A stretch of 64,000 nucleotides of DNA from Streptomyces europaeiscabiei (GCF_036346855.1 NZ_CP107841.1:7692001-7756000), one strand, 5' to 3'; counted from the first letter of the stretch, positions 25,312-34,493 are shown. Numbers and translations are program-made. The notes: generated by a model not told the origin, from the letters alone.

Positions 25312-26961
25312 ATGTCCGAAACACCGTCGGCACCACCCACGCCGGAGCCCGAAGTCCCGGCACCCAGGGCACGCGCCGCGACCGAGGAGAGCCGCTCAGG
25401 GCCGAAAGCGCCCACGGACGTCGTACCGGCGCGTAGGGCGGGCGAGCCCGGACCGACACCGGGCGGACCGCCGCCCGCAGTGCCCGGACGGACCGACCTC
25501 GGCCATGATGATCCCGCACCGATCCGCACCGCGACCCTCTGGGCCGCCCTGGCCACCGGCGTCCTCAGCATGATGCTGCTGGGCGAGGGATTCGCGGTCA
25601 ACATACTCGTCGTCGCCGTGCCCGCGACGCTCGCCGTGTACTTCGCCGGACGGCGAGCGGGCCGCCGCCCGCGACCGTGGGCGCTCGTCTGGGGCATCGG
25701 CGGGGTCGCCCTGCTGACCGTGCCTGCGCTGCGCGCCGCCGAGTGGCCTTCCTTCCTCGCTGTTGTCACCGCGCTCGGGGCGGGCTCCCTCGCCCTGCAC
25801 GGCGGCCGCACCTGGCCCGCGGTCCTGCTCGGCCCGGTCGGCGTGTTCACCTCGCTGGTCACCGGCCCGGCCTGGGCCTGGCAGGGGCTGCGCGAGCGGG
25901 TGGGCGGCGACCGAGGCCGTCTGGCGCCCTTGCTGCGGGCACTGGTCGTGGCCGCGATCCTGCTCTTCGTCTTCGGCGCGCTGTTCGCCGGGGCCGACGC
26001 GGCCTTCGCGGATCTGCTCGGCGCTCTGGTGCCCGATGTCTCCGTGTCCGACGGGCCTTGGCGGATCCTGCTTTTTTCACTGGGCCTTTTCGGGACCCTC
26101 GCGGCGGCGCGTACGGCGGCTGCGCCGGCCCGCTGGGACCGTGTGCAGGTGCCCGCAGGCCGCGCCCGAGGCCGCGTCGAGTGGGTGGTGCCGCTGGTGG
26201 GGCTCGTCGCGCTCTTCGCCGTCTTCAACGCCGTCCAGCTCGCCGTGCTCTTCGGCGGCTACGACGCCGTCCTGAAGAAGACCGGCCAGACGTACGCCGA
26301 GTACGCGCGCCAGGGGTTCTGGCAGCTGCTCATGGCCACGCTGCTCACCCTGCTGGTCATCGTGGTCGCCCTGCGCTGGGCACCGCGCACTCGATCGGGT
26401 GACCGGACGCTCGTGCGCGGTGTGCTGGGAACCCTGTGCGCGCTGGCGCTCGTTGTCGTGGCATCCGCTGTGCGACGTATGGACATGTATGTGGAGGCCT
26501 ATGGGCTGACGCGGCTGAGAATCTCGGTGCTGACCATGGAGCTGTGGCTGGGCCTGGTCATCGTGCTCATCATGGCCGCCGGGGTGTGGGGCGCCCGCTG
26601 GCTCCCGCGCGCCGTCGCGGTCAGCGCGGTCGCCGTGGTGCTGGCATTCGGGCTGGCGTCGCCGGATGCACTGATCGCCGAGCGCAACGTCGAGCGGTAC
26701 GAGACCACGGGCCGCTTCGACCTCCCCTACGCCAGGGGGCTGTCCGCCGACGCGGTGCCCGCCCTGGACAGACTCGAGGAACCCATGCGGTCGTGCGTGC
26801 TGTGGGACATCACGGAGGAGCTGAACGAGCGGCACCACCTTCCCTGGTATGCCACGAGCTGGGGCGAGGCAGAGGCCAGGCGGATTCTGGACGAGCGTCC
26901 GCCGACACCGGGGGCGAGTGGCCCGGCGTGCGGTGGGTTGGAGCCGGAGTCCTACCGCTGA
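25312..26961 (+). CDS. Polytopic membrane protein (DUF4173 type)
   Basis: 549-residue protein. A Pro- and Glu-rich cytoplasmic N terminus of about 65 residues is followed by roughly a dozen hydrophobic segments. The block F-N-A-V-Q-L-A-V-L-F-G-G-Y-D followed by T-Y-A-E-Y-A-R-Q-G-F-W-Q-L identifies the DUF4173/DUF4153 group. A hydrophilic C terminus of about 90 residues ends the protein. Function is unknown. The start is ATG 25312, right after a GGGGGAGGGGG ribosome site; longer readings from 25168 or 25213 lack one. Confidence 0.82.
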   Translation: MSETPSAPPTPEPEVPAPRARAATEESRSGPKAPTDVVPARRAGEPGPTPGGPPPAVPGRTDLGHDDPAPIRTATLWAALATGVLSMMLLGEGFAVNILVVAVPATLAVYFAGRRAGRRPRPWALVWGIGGVALLTVPALRAAEWPSFLAVVTALGAGSLALHGGRTWPAVLLGPVGVFTSLVTGPAWAWQGLRERVGGDRGRLAPLLRALVVAAILLFVFGALFAGADAAFADLLGALVPDVSVSDGPWRILLFSLGLFGTLAAARTAAAPARWDRVQVPAGRARGRVEWVVPLVGLVALFAVFNAVQLAVLFGGYDAVLKKTGQTYAEYARQGFWQLLMATLLTLLVIVVALRWAPRTRSGDRTLVRGVLGTLCALALVVVASAVRRMDMYVEAYGLTRLRISVLTMELWLGLVIVLIMAAGVWGARWLPRAVAVSAVAVVLAFGLASPDALIAERNVERYETTGRFDLPYARGLSADAVPALDRLEEPMRSCVLWDITEELNERHHLPWYATSWGEAEARRILDERPPTPGASGPACGGLEPESYR

Positions 26962-26982
26962 GCAGCCGGCGTGCGGCTCCAC

Positions 26983-27032
26983 ACGGCCGGACCATGCCCT
27001 TGTCGTCGTTCCCCTGGGCGTGGTCCGGCCGT
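26983..27032. terminator. Bidirectional terminator between the membrane protein and MFS genes
   Basis: acggccggaccatgccc at 26983-26999 pairs with gggcgtggtccggccgt at 27016-27032, a 17-bp stem with one G-U pair, lying between two convergent stops. Confidence 0.85.
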
Positions 27033-27058
27033 CCGCAGCCGCTTCCGTGGTCGTCCAG

Positions 27059-28609
27059 TCAGCCGCCCGCGGCGGGGCCTGCCGTGCCGGAGAGGGCTTC
27101 CAGGTCGCTCTTGCGGACCCTGATCACGAAGATGGCGGTGACCAGGGCCAGCACGGCCATCGCGACGGCCGGGACGAACGCCGTCGAGATGCCCTGGGCG
27201 AGCACTTCGTGACCCCAGGGGGCGGGCAGCTGCTGGGTCCTGGCGAACTCGGCCTTCTGCTCGTCCGTGGCCTGGGCCATGAAGAGCTGCACCTGCTTGT
27301 CCGCCTCGTCACGGCTGGCCGTACCGAAGACCGTGGTGAGGATGGACAGGCCGAGCGAACCCCCCACCTGCTGTGTGACGTTGAGCAGACCTGAGGCCGC
27401 GCCCGCCTCGTGCGGGGCGACCCCGGAGACCGCCGTCAGGGTCAGCGTCACGAAGTTCAGGCCCATGCCGAAGCCGAACAGCACCATCGGGCCGAGCACT
27501 CCGCCGGCGTAGGAGCTGTCGGGACTGATGAGGGTCTGCCAGCCCAGGCCGAGAACGACCATCGTCGAACCGGCCACCATGAACGGCTTGGGCCCGAGCA
27601 CCGGCAGGAACCGCTGGGACAGACCGGCACCCGTGACGATCGCGACGGTCACCGGGAGGAAGGCCAGGCCGGCCTCGATCGGCGTGTATTGCAGCACGTT
27701 CTGCACGAACAGCACGATGAAGAAGAACATCCCGAACATCGCCGCGGCGAGGCTCAACATGATCACGTACGTGCCCGAGCGATTGCGGTCCGTGAACATC
27801 CTCAGTGGGGTGATGGGCTCCTTGGCCCGCCTCTCGATGAAGCCGAACACCAGCAGCAGGGCCACCGCCGCCGCGAAGGAACCGATGGCCAGGCTGTCGC
27901 GCCAGCCGTCCTCCGCCGCGCGGATGAACCCGTAGACCAGCGAGGCCATGCCGGCTGTCGAGGTGAGCGCGCCCGCGATGTCGAACCGTCCCGGGTGCCG
28001 CTCGGACTCGCTGATGTACATCGGGGCGAGGACGGCGATCAGGACGCCGATGGGCACGTTGACGAACAGCACCCACCGCCAGTCGAGCCACTCGGTGAGC
28101 ATGCCGCCCGCGAGCAGTCCGATGGCGCCGCCACCTGCGGAGACCGCGGCGAAGACGCCGAACGCCCGGTTCCGCTCGGGCCCTTCGGGGAACGTCGTGG
28201 TGATGAGCGCCAGCGAGGTCGGCGACGCGATCGCCCCACCGACGCCCTGGAGCGCCCGAGCCGCCAGCAGCTGCCAGGGCTCCTGGGCGAGTCCGCCGAG
28301 CAGCGAGGCGAGTGTGAAGACGAGGATTCCGGTCATGAAGACACGACGGCGGCCGAGGATGTCACCGGCCCGGCCGCCCAGGAGCAGCAGACCGCCGAAA
28401 GTCAGCGTGTAGGCGCTGACCACCCATGTCAGTTCGGTGGTACTGAATTTGAGCGCGTCTTGAATGTGCGGGAGTGCGATGTTCACAATCGTCGCGTCGA
28501 GTACCACCATGAGTTGGCAGGCCGCGATGACGGTGAGCGCGATGCCGGGGTGCCCCTCCCGGCGGGCGGCTCCCGGCTTCTGATCCTGAATCAACGGAGA
28601 GGTTGTCAC
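27059..28609 (-). CDS. MFS drug exporter, DHA2 (14-TM, EmrB/QacA) type
   Basis: 516-residue transporter with about 14 hydrophobic segments. Motif A is G-R-A-G-D-I-L-G-R-R, the start of TM1 has L-D-A-T-I-V-N-I-A-L-P, and motif C falls around G-P-A-L-G-type glycines in the fifth segment (G-G-A-I-G-L-L-A-G-G). Such proton-driven pumps export toxic compounds or the cell's own antibiotics. The start is GTG 28609 with GGGGGA about eight bases upstream. It is transcribed divergently from a TetR gene, with two near-identical palindromes between them, so its expression is probably induced by a ligand of that regulator. Confidence 0.93.
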   Translation of the reverse strand: MTTSPLIQDQKPGAARREGHPGIALTVIAACQLMVVLDATIVNIALPHIQDALKFSTTELTWVVSAYTLTFGGLLLLGGRAGDILGRRRVFMTGILVFTLASLLGGLAQEPWQLLAARALQGVGGAIASPTSLALITTTFPEGPERNRAFGVFAAVSAGGGAIGLLAGGMLTEWLDWRWVLFVNVPIGVLIAVLAPMYISESERHPGRFDIAGALTSTAGMASLVYGFIRAAEDGWRDSLAIGSFAAAVALLLVFGFIERRAKEPITPLRMFTDRNRSGTYVIMLSLAAAMFGMFFFIVLFVQNVLQYTPIEAGLAFLPVTVAIVTGAGLSQRFLPVLGPKPFMVAGSTMVVLGLGWQTLISPDSSYAGGVLGPMVLFGFGMGLNFVTLTLTAVSGVAPHEAGAASGLLNVTQQVGGSLGLSILTTVFGTASRDEADKQVQLFMAQATDEQKAEFARTQQLPAPWGHEVLAQGISTAFVPAVAMAVLALVTAIFVIRVRKSDLEALSGTAGPAAGG

Positions 28610-28632
28610 TATGGGTCCCCCACAAGTGCCTT

Positions 28633-28652
28633 AGTGAACGCTTGCGTTCACT
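28633..28652. promoter_or_regulatory. TetR operator 1 (MFS/TetR divergent region)
   Basis: agtgaacgcttgcgttcact is a perfect 20-bp palindrome. The inner TTGCGT (28642-28647) can act as a -35 element for the TetR gene, with TAGTGA 18 bp downstream as -10, so repressor binding would block the promoter. Confidence 0.85.
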
Positions 28653-28680
28653 GACGCGTCCACGGTAGTGAGTCCCCCTT

Positions 28681-28700
28681 AGTGAACGCAAGCGTTCATT
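28681..28700. promoter_or_regulatory. TetR operator 2 (MFS/TetR divergent region)
   Basis: agtgaacgcaagcgttcatt is the same palindrome with one mismatch, centred 48 bp from operator 1. On the minus strand it contains TTGCGT as a possible -35 of the MFS gene, with TACCGT 18 bp further as -10. The two promoters would face across the same 48-bp unit. Confidence 0.82.
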
Positions 28701-28779
28701 GAAGTCGCCGCCGTGGTGTGCGTCGCCCAGCGCTTCCGCTTCTCGCATCCCCACCCCTCGGCTCAACGGAGAAACACAG

Positions 28780-29394
28780 ATGGTCACTTCGCGCTGGACG
28801 GCCGCTCCCGCTCAGACGGCCTCCCCGCGTCGGCGCGGCGCCGTGCTCGAGCGCGCGATCCTCGATGCCGCGCTCGAACAGCTCAGTACGGTCGGCTGGA
28901 GCGGCCTCACCATGGAGGGGGTCGCCGCCGGCGCCCAGACGGGCAAGGCGGCGGTCTACCGCCGCTGGCCCTCGAAGGAGGACCTCGTGGCCGACGCGCT
29001 CCAGGCCGGGCTGCCGCGCTTCGAGGAGGCGCCGGATCTCGGGAGTGTGCGCGAGGATCTGCTGGAGCTGTGCCGGCAGGCGCGCGAGGCGATGTTCTCC
29101 CGGCCAGGATTTGCTCTGCGCGCAGTGATTCACGAATGCGACACCATGCAGGCCGAGCGCTTCCATGCCGTGATCATCGGGGGCGTCGTGGAGCCGACGG
29201 TCAAGCTCCTGCGAGAGGTGGTTGAGCGTGGAATCAGACGTGGAGAGGTGCGGACCGATGCGGCCAACAGTTATGTCTTCGATGCGATTCCGGCCATGAT
29301 GATGTATCGCTCAAAAATGTGCGGGAGTGAATGGAAGGAGCGTGACCTCGAGGAGATGATCGACCAGTTGATGGTGCCGTTGCTGTGTCGGTGA
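28780..29394 (+). CDS. TetR-family transcriptional repressor of the adjacent MFS pump
   Basis: 204-residue regulator. The N-terminal TetR helix-turn-helix (about residues 20-68) includes I-L-D-A-A-L-E-Q-L, G-L-T-M-E-G-V-A-A-G-A and K-A-A-V-Y-R-R-W-P-S-K-E-D-L-V. The C-terminal ligand-binding half resembles TetR_C_11-like regulators. The start is ATG 28780 with ACGGAGA upstream. Divergence from the pump gene and the two palindromes in the gap indicate it represses the pump and itself. The inducer is unknown. Confidence 0.92.
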   Translation: MVTSRWTAAPAQTASPRRRGAVLERAILDAALEQLSTVGWSGLTMEGVAAGAQTGKAAVYRRWPSKEDLVADALQAGLPRFEEAPDLGSVREDLLELCRQAREAMFSRPGFALRAVIHECDTMQAERFHAVIIGGVVEPTVKLLREVVERGIRRGEVRTDAANSYVFDAIPAMMMYRSKMCGSEWKERDLEEMIDQLMVPLLCR

Positions 29395-29485
29395 GGCGCC
29401 TGAACCGGGTCGGCGAGGGGGCTGGGAACGCCCTGGGAAACCTGGGTGTCGTGTGAGGGCGCGGGCGGCGTAGGCTAAGGGCGCC

Positions 29486-30187
29486 ATGCCGTACGAACCA
29501 CCTACTCACACCGTCGAGCGCTCTTTGCGTGCCACGACCGGAGCGAAGATCGTTGCCGGTGTCGACGAGGTGGGGCGCGGAGCGTGGGCCGGTCCCGTCA
29601 CCGTCTGCGCGGCGGTCACCGGACTGCGCCGACCACCCGAGGGCCTCACCGACTCCAAGCTCCTGACGATCAAGCGACGGGAGTCGCTCTCCGAGGAACT
29701 GCTGAAGTGGGTGACGTCGCACGCCCTCGGTCACGCCTCCCCGGAGGAGATCGACGACCTGGGCATGACGGCCGCACTGCGGCTGGCAGCGGTACGGGCC
29801 CTCGACGCGCTTCCGGTGAGGCCCGACGCGGTCATCCTCGACGGCAAGCACGACTACCTGGGCTCACCCTGGCGGGTCCGTACGGTGATCAAGGGCGATC
29901 AGTCCTGCGTCGCCGTGGCGGCCGCCTCGGTGATCGCCAAGGTTCAGCGCGACAAAATGATGGCCGAACTGGGTGTCGACCATGCAGACTTCGGTTTCGC
30001 GGCCAACGCCGGGTACCCGTCGCCTGTCCACAAGGCCGCGCTGGCGGAGCGGGGACCCACCCCGTACCACCGGTTGTCGTGGGCGTATCTTGATGCGCTG
30101 CCCCAGTGGCGGCACCTCAAGAAGGCCCGCACCTGGGCGGACGGAAACGTTCCAAAGATCGAAGGCCAGCTCGGCTTCGACTTCTGA
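29486..30187 (+). CDS. rnhB: Ribonuclease HII
   Basis: 233-residue RNase HII. The metal-site motif D-E-V-G-R-G starts at Asp27, T-D-S-K-L-L follows, then D-G-K-H-D-Y (third carboxylate) and a later D in the K-G-D-Q-S-C region, and A-S-V-I-A-K-V-x-R-D. It cleaves RNA in RNA-DNA hybrids and single ribonucleotides in DNA. A TAGGCT element at 29471-29476 could be the -10, with an AAGGG ribosome site between it and ATG 29486. The Pro-rich gene at 30256 follows after 68 bp. Confidence 0.95.
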   Translation: MPYEPPTHTVERSLRATTGAKIVAGVDEVGRGAWAGPVTVCAAVTGLRRPPEGLTDSKLLTIKRRESLSEELLKWVTSHALGHASPEEIDDLGMTAALRLAAVRALDALPVRPDAVILDGKHDYLGSPWRVRTVIKGDQSCVAVAAASVIAKVQRDKMMAELGVDHADFGFAANAGYPSPVHKAALAERGPTPYHRLSWAYLDALPQWRHLKKARTWADGNVPKIEGQLGFDF

Positions 30188-30255
30188 CGGATTCGTTCGC
30201 ACTCATGTGCCACCCGCCGATGCGGGTCGCATCAGTGTTTGATAAAAATCAGCTC

Positions 30256-30861
30256 ATGCCTCTCATTCCCGAGGAGCCTCAGATTCACGAGAGTGCCCAG
30301 GGCCCGCGTGCCACTCCGGCCAGCGGCCGGGTCGCACCGACCCCCCGTCCCGTACCCGGTCCCCGTCCCGCGGCTCCGCCGCGTCCCGGTCGTCCGGGTC
30401 CTGCCCGGCCGGTGCCGGCCCAGCGCGCGGCGCACGCCGCGGTCAAGCCCGGGCCGTCCGCTCCTGCCGCCACCCCGCAGATCCAGTTGGTCCCGGCCTC
30501 GGTCGAGGGCGCACTGGACTCCGCCGAGGAAGCCGTCGACCTGCTGCTGGAGTCGGGCCGTGCGCCCGGCGACGTGCTGGTGATCACCACCGGTGAGTCG
30601 CATCCGTGGGCCGACCACGAGCTCTCCTTCGGCGAGGCCTCCTACTGGGCCCAGCACGACGCGGGCGACGACGTCTTCTACGCCGATGCCTCGGCCATCG
30701 AGCGGGCCGCGGCGCGTCCCGTGGTCGTGGTCGCCGTCAACGGCGGAACCGAGTCCGTCGCCGCGCAGGCGCTGCCCAAGGCCCTCGGCCGGGCCCGGAC
30801 CCTGCTGATCGTGTGCGGTGACCCGCAGACGATCAACTCGGTGCTGGGCGCCGGAGTCTGA
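30256..30861 (+). CDS. Conserved Pro-rich protein downstream of rnhB
   Basis: 201-residue protein, not matched to a named family. Residues 1-80 are Pro/Arg/Ala-rich and likely disordered. The remaining 120 residues form a compact, conserved-looking domain: V-E-G-A-L-D-S-A-E-E-A-V-D-L-L-L-E, D-V-L-V-I-T-T-G-E-S and R-P-V-V-V-V-A-V-N-G-G, ending with L-L-I-V-C-G-D-P-Q-T. The alternating hydrophobic strands and glycines suggest a small Rossmann-like fold, which is inference. ATG 30256 has no clear ribosome site, and an A/T-rich tgataaaaat sits just upstream. The frame is open further upstream but overlaps rnhB. Confidence 0.75.
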   Translation: MPLIPEEPQIHESAQGPRATPASGRVAPTPRPVPGPRPAAPPRPGRPGPARPVPAQRAAHAAVKPGPSAPAATPQIQLVPASVEGALDSAEEAVDLLLESGRAPGDVLVITTGESHPWADHELSFGEASYWAQHDAGDDVFYADASAIERAAARPVVVVAVNGGTESVAAQALPKALGRARTLLIVCGDPQTINSVLGAGV

Positions 30862-30951
30862 GCGACTGCGGACCTCGCCCCGGTCGGCCCGTCAGGGCTC
30901 GCCGGGGAGCTGTTCGCACCACCGGACAACGACCAGGGTGCCACCACGGCC

Positions 30952-30990
30952 ACACCCCGCGACGGGCGCTTCGGCGTGCCTGCGGGGTGT
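30952..30990 (+). terminator. Hairpin after the Pro-rich gene
   Basis: acaccccgc and gcggggtgt form a 9-bp stem enclosing an inner gcgcttcggcg hairpin with a TTCG tetraloop; tttcgg follows. It is a likely terminator for the gene ending at 30861. Confidence 0.6.
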
Positions 30991-31050
30991 TTCGGCGTGT
31001 CCGGAAGTGCTTCGCCGGAGGGTTCGCGCGCGGATACCCCGTGCCTTGTC

Positions 31051-31085
31051 GGTGCGGTGCGGTGCGGTGCGGTGCGGTGCGGTGC
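31051..31085. repeat. Pentanucleotide microsatellite (GGTGC)7
   Basis: Seven perfect head-to-tail copies of GGTGC, 35 bp in all, in a non-coding region. Tracts of this kind change length by slippage and could vary between isolates. Confidence 0.95.
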
Positions 31086-31294
31086 CGGCCGGATCCTGGT
31101 GTCGTGTGGGCTGAGGGTGCGAGGGCGGGTGGTCCTGCGGGAGTTGCGGGAGCGGCCGCCGTGGCTGGCTGCCAAGAGGTGTCCCTGGGACCGGCCGTGG
31201 ACCCGCGCTGGGGTCGGGGGTCTTTCCGCACCCCCGCCGGCTCGGGCGCGGGTGCGGGTTGGATCGTCGTGGCCGCGTCGGAAGCCGAAGCGGC

Positions 31295-31921
31295 TCAGCG
31301 TGCCGCGGCTCGGCGGAGTACCTCCGACGCGACGCCGCCGGTGCGTGGCATGGGAGGCGGTGCCACGGCTGTGGCGAAGGGCTCGGCCGGTGAGTCCGCG
31401 TGGGGACGACGGCCGCCGCGCCCCTCGCCGAGAACCTGCCAGCCGTCACGTGTCAGCGTGATGTACGCGCCGCAGCGCAGCCCGTGCAGTGTGCAGGCGT
31501 CCCGCAGCCCCCACATCCACGCCCCGTCCTCCTCCGTCCAGCGCCCGTCGCCGTCACGGCAGTAGAGCAGCACGGCCGTTCGCACCGGGGTGCGTCGGCG
31601 CAGGTCGTGGGGAATGACCCTGCGCAGCTGGGAGAGGAGCGCGTTGCGGAACATCCAGCCGTCGGCCGGGGCCGGACGTCGGATGAACGAGGCGCTCGCC
31701 CTCAACCGCTCGTCGGGATCCAGGACGGCGATGACCGCCGTCGCGGGCCGGGGCTGATGCCGTGCGTGCAGCCCGCTGACGACCTCTCGGGGATTGCGCA
31801 ACAGCGGAATCCCGGCGGCGGTCCACTCCGCGGGCTCGAGCATGCGGTTGGCGGAAGCGGCGGACAGGTCGGCAGGCGTCGACACGGAGGCCGCCGAGGA
31901 CGGAGCGAATCCGAAGGTCAC
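31295..31921 (-). CDS. Conserved hypothetical protein next to recQ
   Basis: 208-residue protein without a recognised family. The middle (R-P-A-T-A-V-I-A-V-L-D-P-D-E-R-L-R-A-S-A) and G-W-M-F-R-N-A-L-L-S-Q-L-R-R-V-I-P look like a mixed alpha/beta domain. W-T-E-E-D-G-A-W-M-W-G-L-R-D-A and G-A-Y-I-T-L-T-R-D-G-W follow. No membrane segment or signal peptide is evident. The start chosen is GTG 31921 because GAAGGGAGG precedes it on the minus strand; a longer reading reaches 31981. It lies downstream of recQ on the same strand, 258 bp away. Confidence 0.72.
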   Translation of the reverse strand: MTFGFAPSSAASVSTPADLSAASANRMLEPAEWTAAGIPLLRNPREVVSGLHARHQPRPATAVIAVLDPDERLRASASFIRRPAPADGWMFRNALLSQLRRVIPHDLRRRTPVRTAVLLYCRDGDGRWTEEDGAWMWGLRDACTLHGLRCGAYITLTRDGWQVLGEGRGGRRPHADSPAEPFATAVAPPPMPRTGGVASEVLRRAAAR

Positions 31922-32179
31922 GATCCTCCCTTCGGCTACGCGCCCACTCTGCGGGCGAGGGTCGGACTTGGGGGAGCGCACGCCGCAGCAGAAGCCCTAC
32001 CGATTCACGGTTAGGCCGTGCGGGGAGCGGACTCCAATTCTTCCTGGCGAACTTGGTTGCGGCAACGAGCAATTGGGGCCACTGACAGTTTTGTGGTGAT
32101 TCACTGCTTATATCCCTGCGCATAGGACTCGGCGGCAACGCCCAGGCGGCACCGTGCCCACGCCCGGTTGACCTGTCGG

Positions 32180-34360
32180 TCACGCCCGGACGGCGAGAAC
32201 GAGTGGCAACACCCCCTGTGCACCCGCGCGCCGGAGCACACGCGAGGCGACCGCGAGGGTCCAGCCGGTCTCGGTGGCGTCGTCGACCAGGAGCACGGGC
32301 CCGCCCGCCTCCTGGAGGGCGACGGCCAGCTCGGGCGGCACGGTCAGCGCCCCGTCGAGCGCCTTGAGCCGTTGTGCGCTGTTGCTACGGGTGACCTGGG
32401 AAACCGCGCCGGTGTACGCCACCGACCCCAGCAGGGGCAGGCGGCCGACCTCGGCGATCCGCGCGCCCAGGGAATCGATCAACTGCGGCCGGGAACGGGA
32501 CGCCATCGTGACGACACCCACCGGGCGGGGCTGGGCGTCGGCCCGACCGGAGGCCCAGCCGCCGGGGCCCTTGGCCCAGTCGGCCAGCACGGCCACCACG
32601 GCCTTCGCCACATCGTCCGGGACCGGCCCGTCGGGGGCCTGGGGCGCCAGCATCGGCCGCAGTCGATTGCCCCAGCCGATGTCCGACAGCCGCCCCAACG
32701 CCCGTCCCGGAGCGGCCTGCTCACCGGCCGGAATACGCCCCTTCAGATTGACCCCGACCGCCGGCAGCCCCGTCGGCCACATCTTGCGGGGCTCGACCTC
32801 GACACCCGCGCGCCCCAACTCGCCACGCGCCGCGTCCAGTGCCGCAGCGGAGACGGAATCCGTGAACCTGGGCTTCGTGCAGGTGTCGCACCGTCCGCAC
32901 GGGACGGCTTCCTCGTCGTCCAACTGCCGCCGCAGGAACTCCATTCGGCAACCCTGCGTCGCGACGTACTCACGCATCGCCTGCTGCTCGGTGGCGCGCT
33001 GCTTGGCGACCCAGGCATAGCGCTCGGTGTCGTACGACCAGGAGGCGCCGGTGGAGACCCAGCCGCCCTGGACGCGTCGGACCGCACCGTCCACGTCCAG
33101 GACCTTGAGCATCGTCTCCAGCCGGGAGCGGCGCAGTTCCACCAGGGGTTCGAGGGCGGGGAGGGACAGCGGTCGCTGCGCGTGCGCGAGGACGTCGAGG
33201 GTGCGGCGCACCAGTTCCTCCGGGGGGAAGGCGACCGAGGCGAAGTACTCCCAGATCGCCTGGTCCTCCTTGCCGGGCAGGAGCAGCACTTCGGCGTGCT
33301 CGACACCACGGCCCGCGCGGCCCACCTGCTGGTAGTAGGCGATGGGGGAGGACGGCGAGCCCAGGTGGACCACGAAGCCCAGGTCGGGCTTGTCGAAGCC
33401 CATGCCCAGCGCGGAGGTGGCGACCAGGGCCTTGACCCGGTTGGCCAGCAAATCCTCCTCGGCCTGCTGCCGGTCCGCGTTCTCCGTCTTGCCCGTGTAC
33501 GACGTCACGGTGTGCCCGCCCTGGCGCAGGAACGCGGTGACCTCCTCGGCGGCGGCCACGGTGAGGGTGTAGATGATTCCGGAGCCCGGCAACTCGACCA
33601 GGTGGTCGGCGAGCCAGGCCATCCGATGGGCGGCGTCCGGTAGTTCGAGCACTCCGAGGCTCAGGCTCTCGCGGTCCAGCGGCCCACGCAGGACCAGCGC
33701 ATCCGTGCCGCCGCCGGTGCCCAACTGTTCGGCCACATCGGCCGTTACGCGCGCGTTGGCGGTCGCGGTGGTGGCGAGCACCGGGACACCGGGCGGAAGG
33801 TCGGCCAGCATGGTGCGCAGTCGGCGGTAGTCGGGACGGAAGTCGTGACCCCAGTCCGAGATGCAGTGCGCCTCGTCGACCACGAGAAGACCGGTCGCGG
33901 CCGCCAGCTCCGGCAGGACCTGATCACGGAAGTCCGGGTTGTTGAGCCGCTCGGGGCTGACCAGGAGCACGTCGACCGTGCCCGCGGTGACCTCCTGGCG
34001 GATCGTGTCCCACTCCTCCGTGTTCGAGGAGTTGATGGTCCGCGCGTGGATTCCGGCGCGGGCGGCCGCCTCCACCTGGTTGCGCATCAGGGCGAGGAGC
34101 GGGGAGACGATGACGGTGGGGCCCGCGCCCCCCTCGCGCAGCAGGGCGGTCGCGACGAAGTACACCGCGGACTTGCCCCAGCCCGTGCGCTGCACGACCA
34201 GGGCTCGGCGTTTGTCCGCGACCAGCGCCTCGATGGCGTGCCACTGGTCCTCGCGCAGCCGCGCCACGCCCGCCGGGGCGCCGACGAGGCGGGCGAGCAC
34301 GGCATCGGCGGCCGTACGCAGATCTTGGCGGTCCGTGGTGGGCTGGTCTTCGTCGCTCAT
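32180..34360 (-). CDS. recQ: RecQ-family DNA helicase with C-terminal phosphoribosyltransferase-like domain
   Basis: 726-residue protein. The helicase core has Q-R-T-G-W-G-K-S (Walker A variant), [19 protein letters not shown] and the second RecA domain with G-M-G-F-D-K-P-D and Q-Q-V-G-R-A-G-R. The RecQ zinc-binding cysteines follow (G-C-R-M-E-F-L ... C-G-R-C-D-T-C). There is no HRDC domain. Instead the last 170 or so residues end with [14 protein letters not shown], a PRPP-loop-like motif of type I phosphoribosyltransferases. RecQ unwinds 3' to 5' and processes recombination intermediates. The start is taken as ATG 34360; ATG 34372 is possible. Confidence 0.88.
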   Translation of the reverse strand: MSDEDQPTTDRQDLRTAADAVLARLVGAPAGVARLREDQWHAIEALVADKRRALVVQRTGWGKSAVYFVATALLREGGAGPTVIVSPLLALMRNQVEAAARAGIHARTINSSNTEEWDTIRQEVTAGTVDVLLVSPERLNNPDFRDQVLPELAAATGLLVVDEAHCISDWGHDFRPDYRRLRTMLADLPPGVPVLATTATANARVTADVAEQLGTGGGTDALVLRGPLDRESLSLGVLELPDAAHRMAWLADHLVELPGSGIIYTLTVAAAEEVTAFLRQGGHTVTSYTGKTENADRQQAEEDLLANRVKALVATSALGMGFDKPDLGFVVHLGSPSSPIAYYQQVGRAGRGVEHAEVLLLPGKEDQAIWEYFASVAFPPEELVRRTLDVLAHAQRPLSLPALEPLVELRRSRLETMLKVLDVDGAVRRVQGGWVSTGASWSYDTERYAWVAKQRATEQQAMREYVATQGCRMEFLRRQLDDEEAVPCGRCDTCTKPRFTDSVSAAALDAARGELGRAGVEVEPRKMWPTGLPAVGVNLKGRIPAGEQAAPGRALGRLSDIGWGNRLRPMLAPQAPDGPVPDDVAKAVVAVLADWAKGPGGWASGRADAQPRPVGVVTMASRSRPQLIDSLGARIAEVGRLPLLGSVAYTGAVSQVTRSNSAQRLKALDGALTVPPELAVALQEAGGPVLLVDDATETGWTLAVASRVLRRAGAQGVLPLVLAVRA

Positions 34361-34411
34361 GGCCCCATGCAACCCGATGCCTCGGACATCGCGCGAACGA
34401 GCCGGGCGAAC

Positions 34412-34420
34412 TGTGGACAG
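34412..34420 (-). promoter_or_regulatory. DnaA-box-like 9-mer (inverted)
   Basis: tgtggacag, the reverse complement of ctgtccaca, differs by one base from the Streptomyces DnaA box TTGTCCACA. It is paired with a second box 33 bp away. Confidence 0.45.
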
Positions 34421-34444
34421 ATTCTGACGTGATCACGATCGGAC

Positions 34445-34453
34445 TTATCCACA
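34445..34453 (+). promoter_or_regulatory. DnaA box ttatccaca
   Basis: A perfect TTATCCACA 9-mer in the 133-bp gap between the divergent recQ and DUF4192 genes, facing the near-match at 34412-34420. It could bind DnaA and link expression to replication status. Confidence 0.55.
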
Positions 34454-34493
34454 GGGCAAAGCGGAACTTCAAGATCCGCGAGATGGTCGCCGC

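Larger units (their letters stand above)
30862..31294. other. 433-bp intergenic region with hairpin and pentamer repeat
   Basis: No convincing gene. It contains a terminator-like hairpin at 30952-30990 and seven tandem copies of GGTGC at 31051-31085. The rest is GC-rich with no recognised feature. Open frames here have poor third-position bias. Confidence 0.6.

Noticed and set aside
31051..31085. CRISPR-like array
   Set aside because: The units are 5 bp and contiguous with no spacers, so this is a microsatellite.
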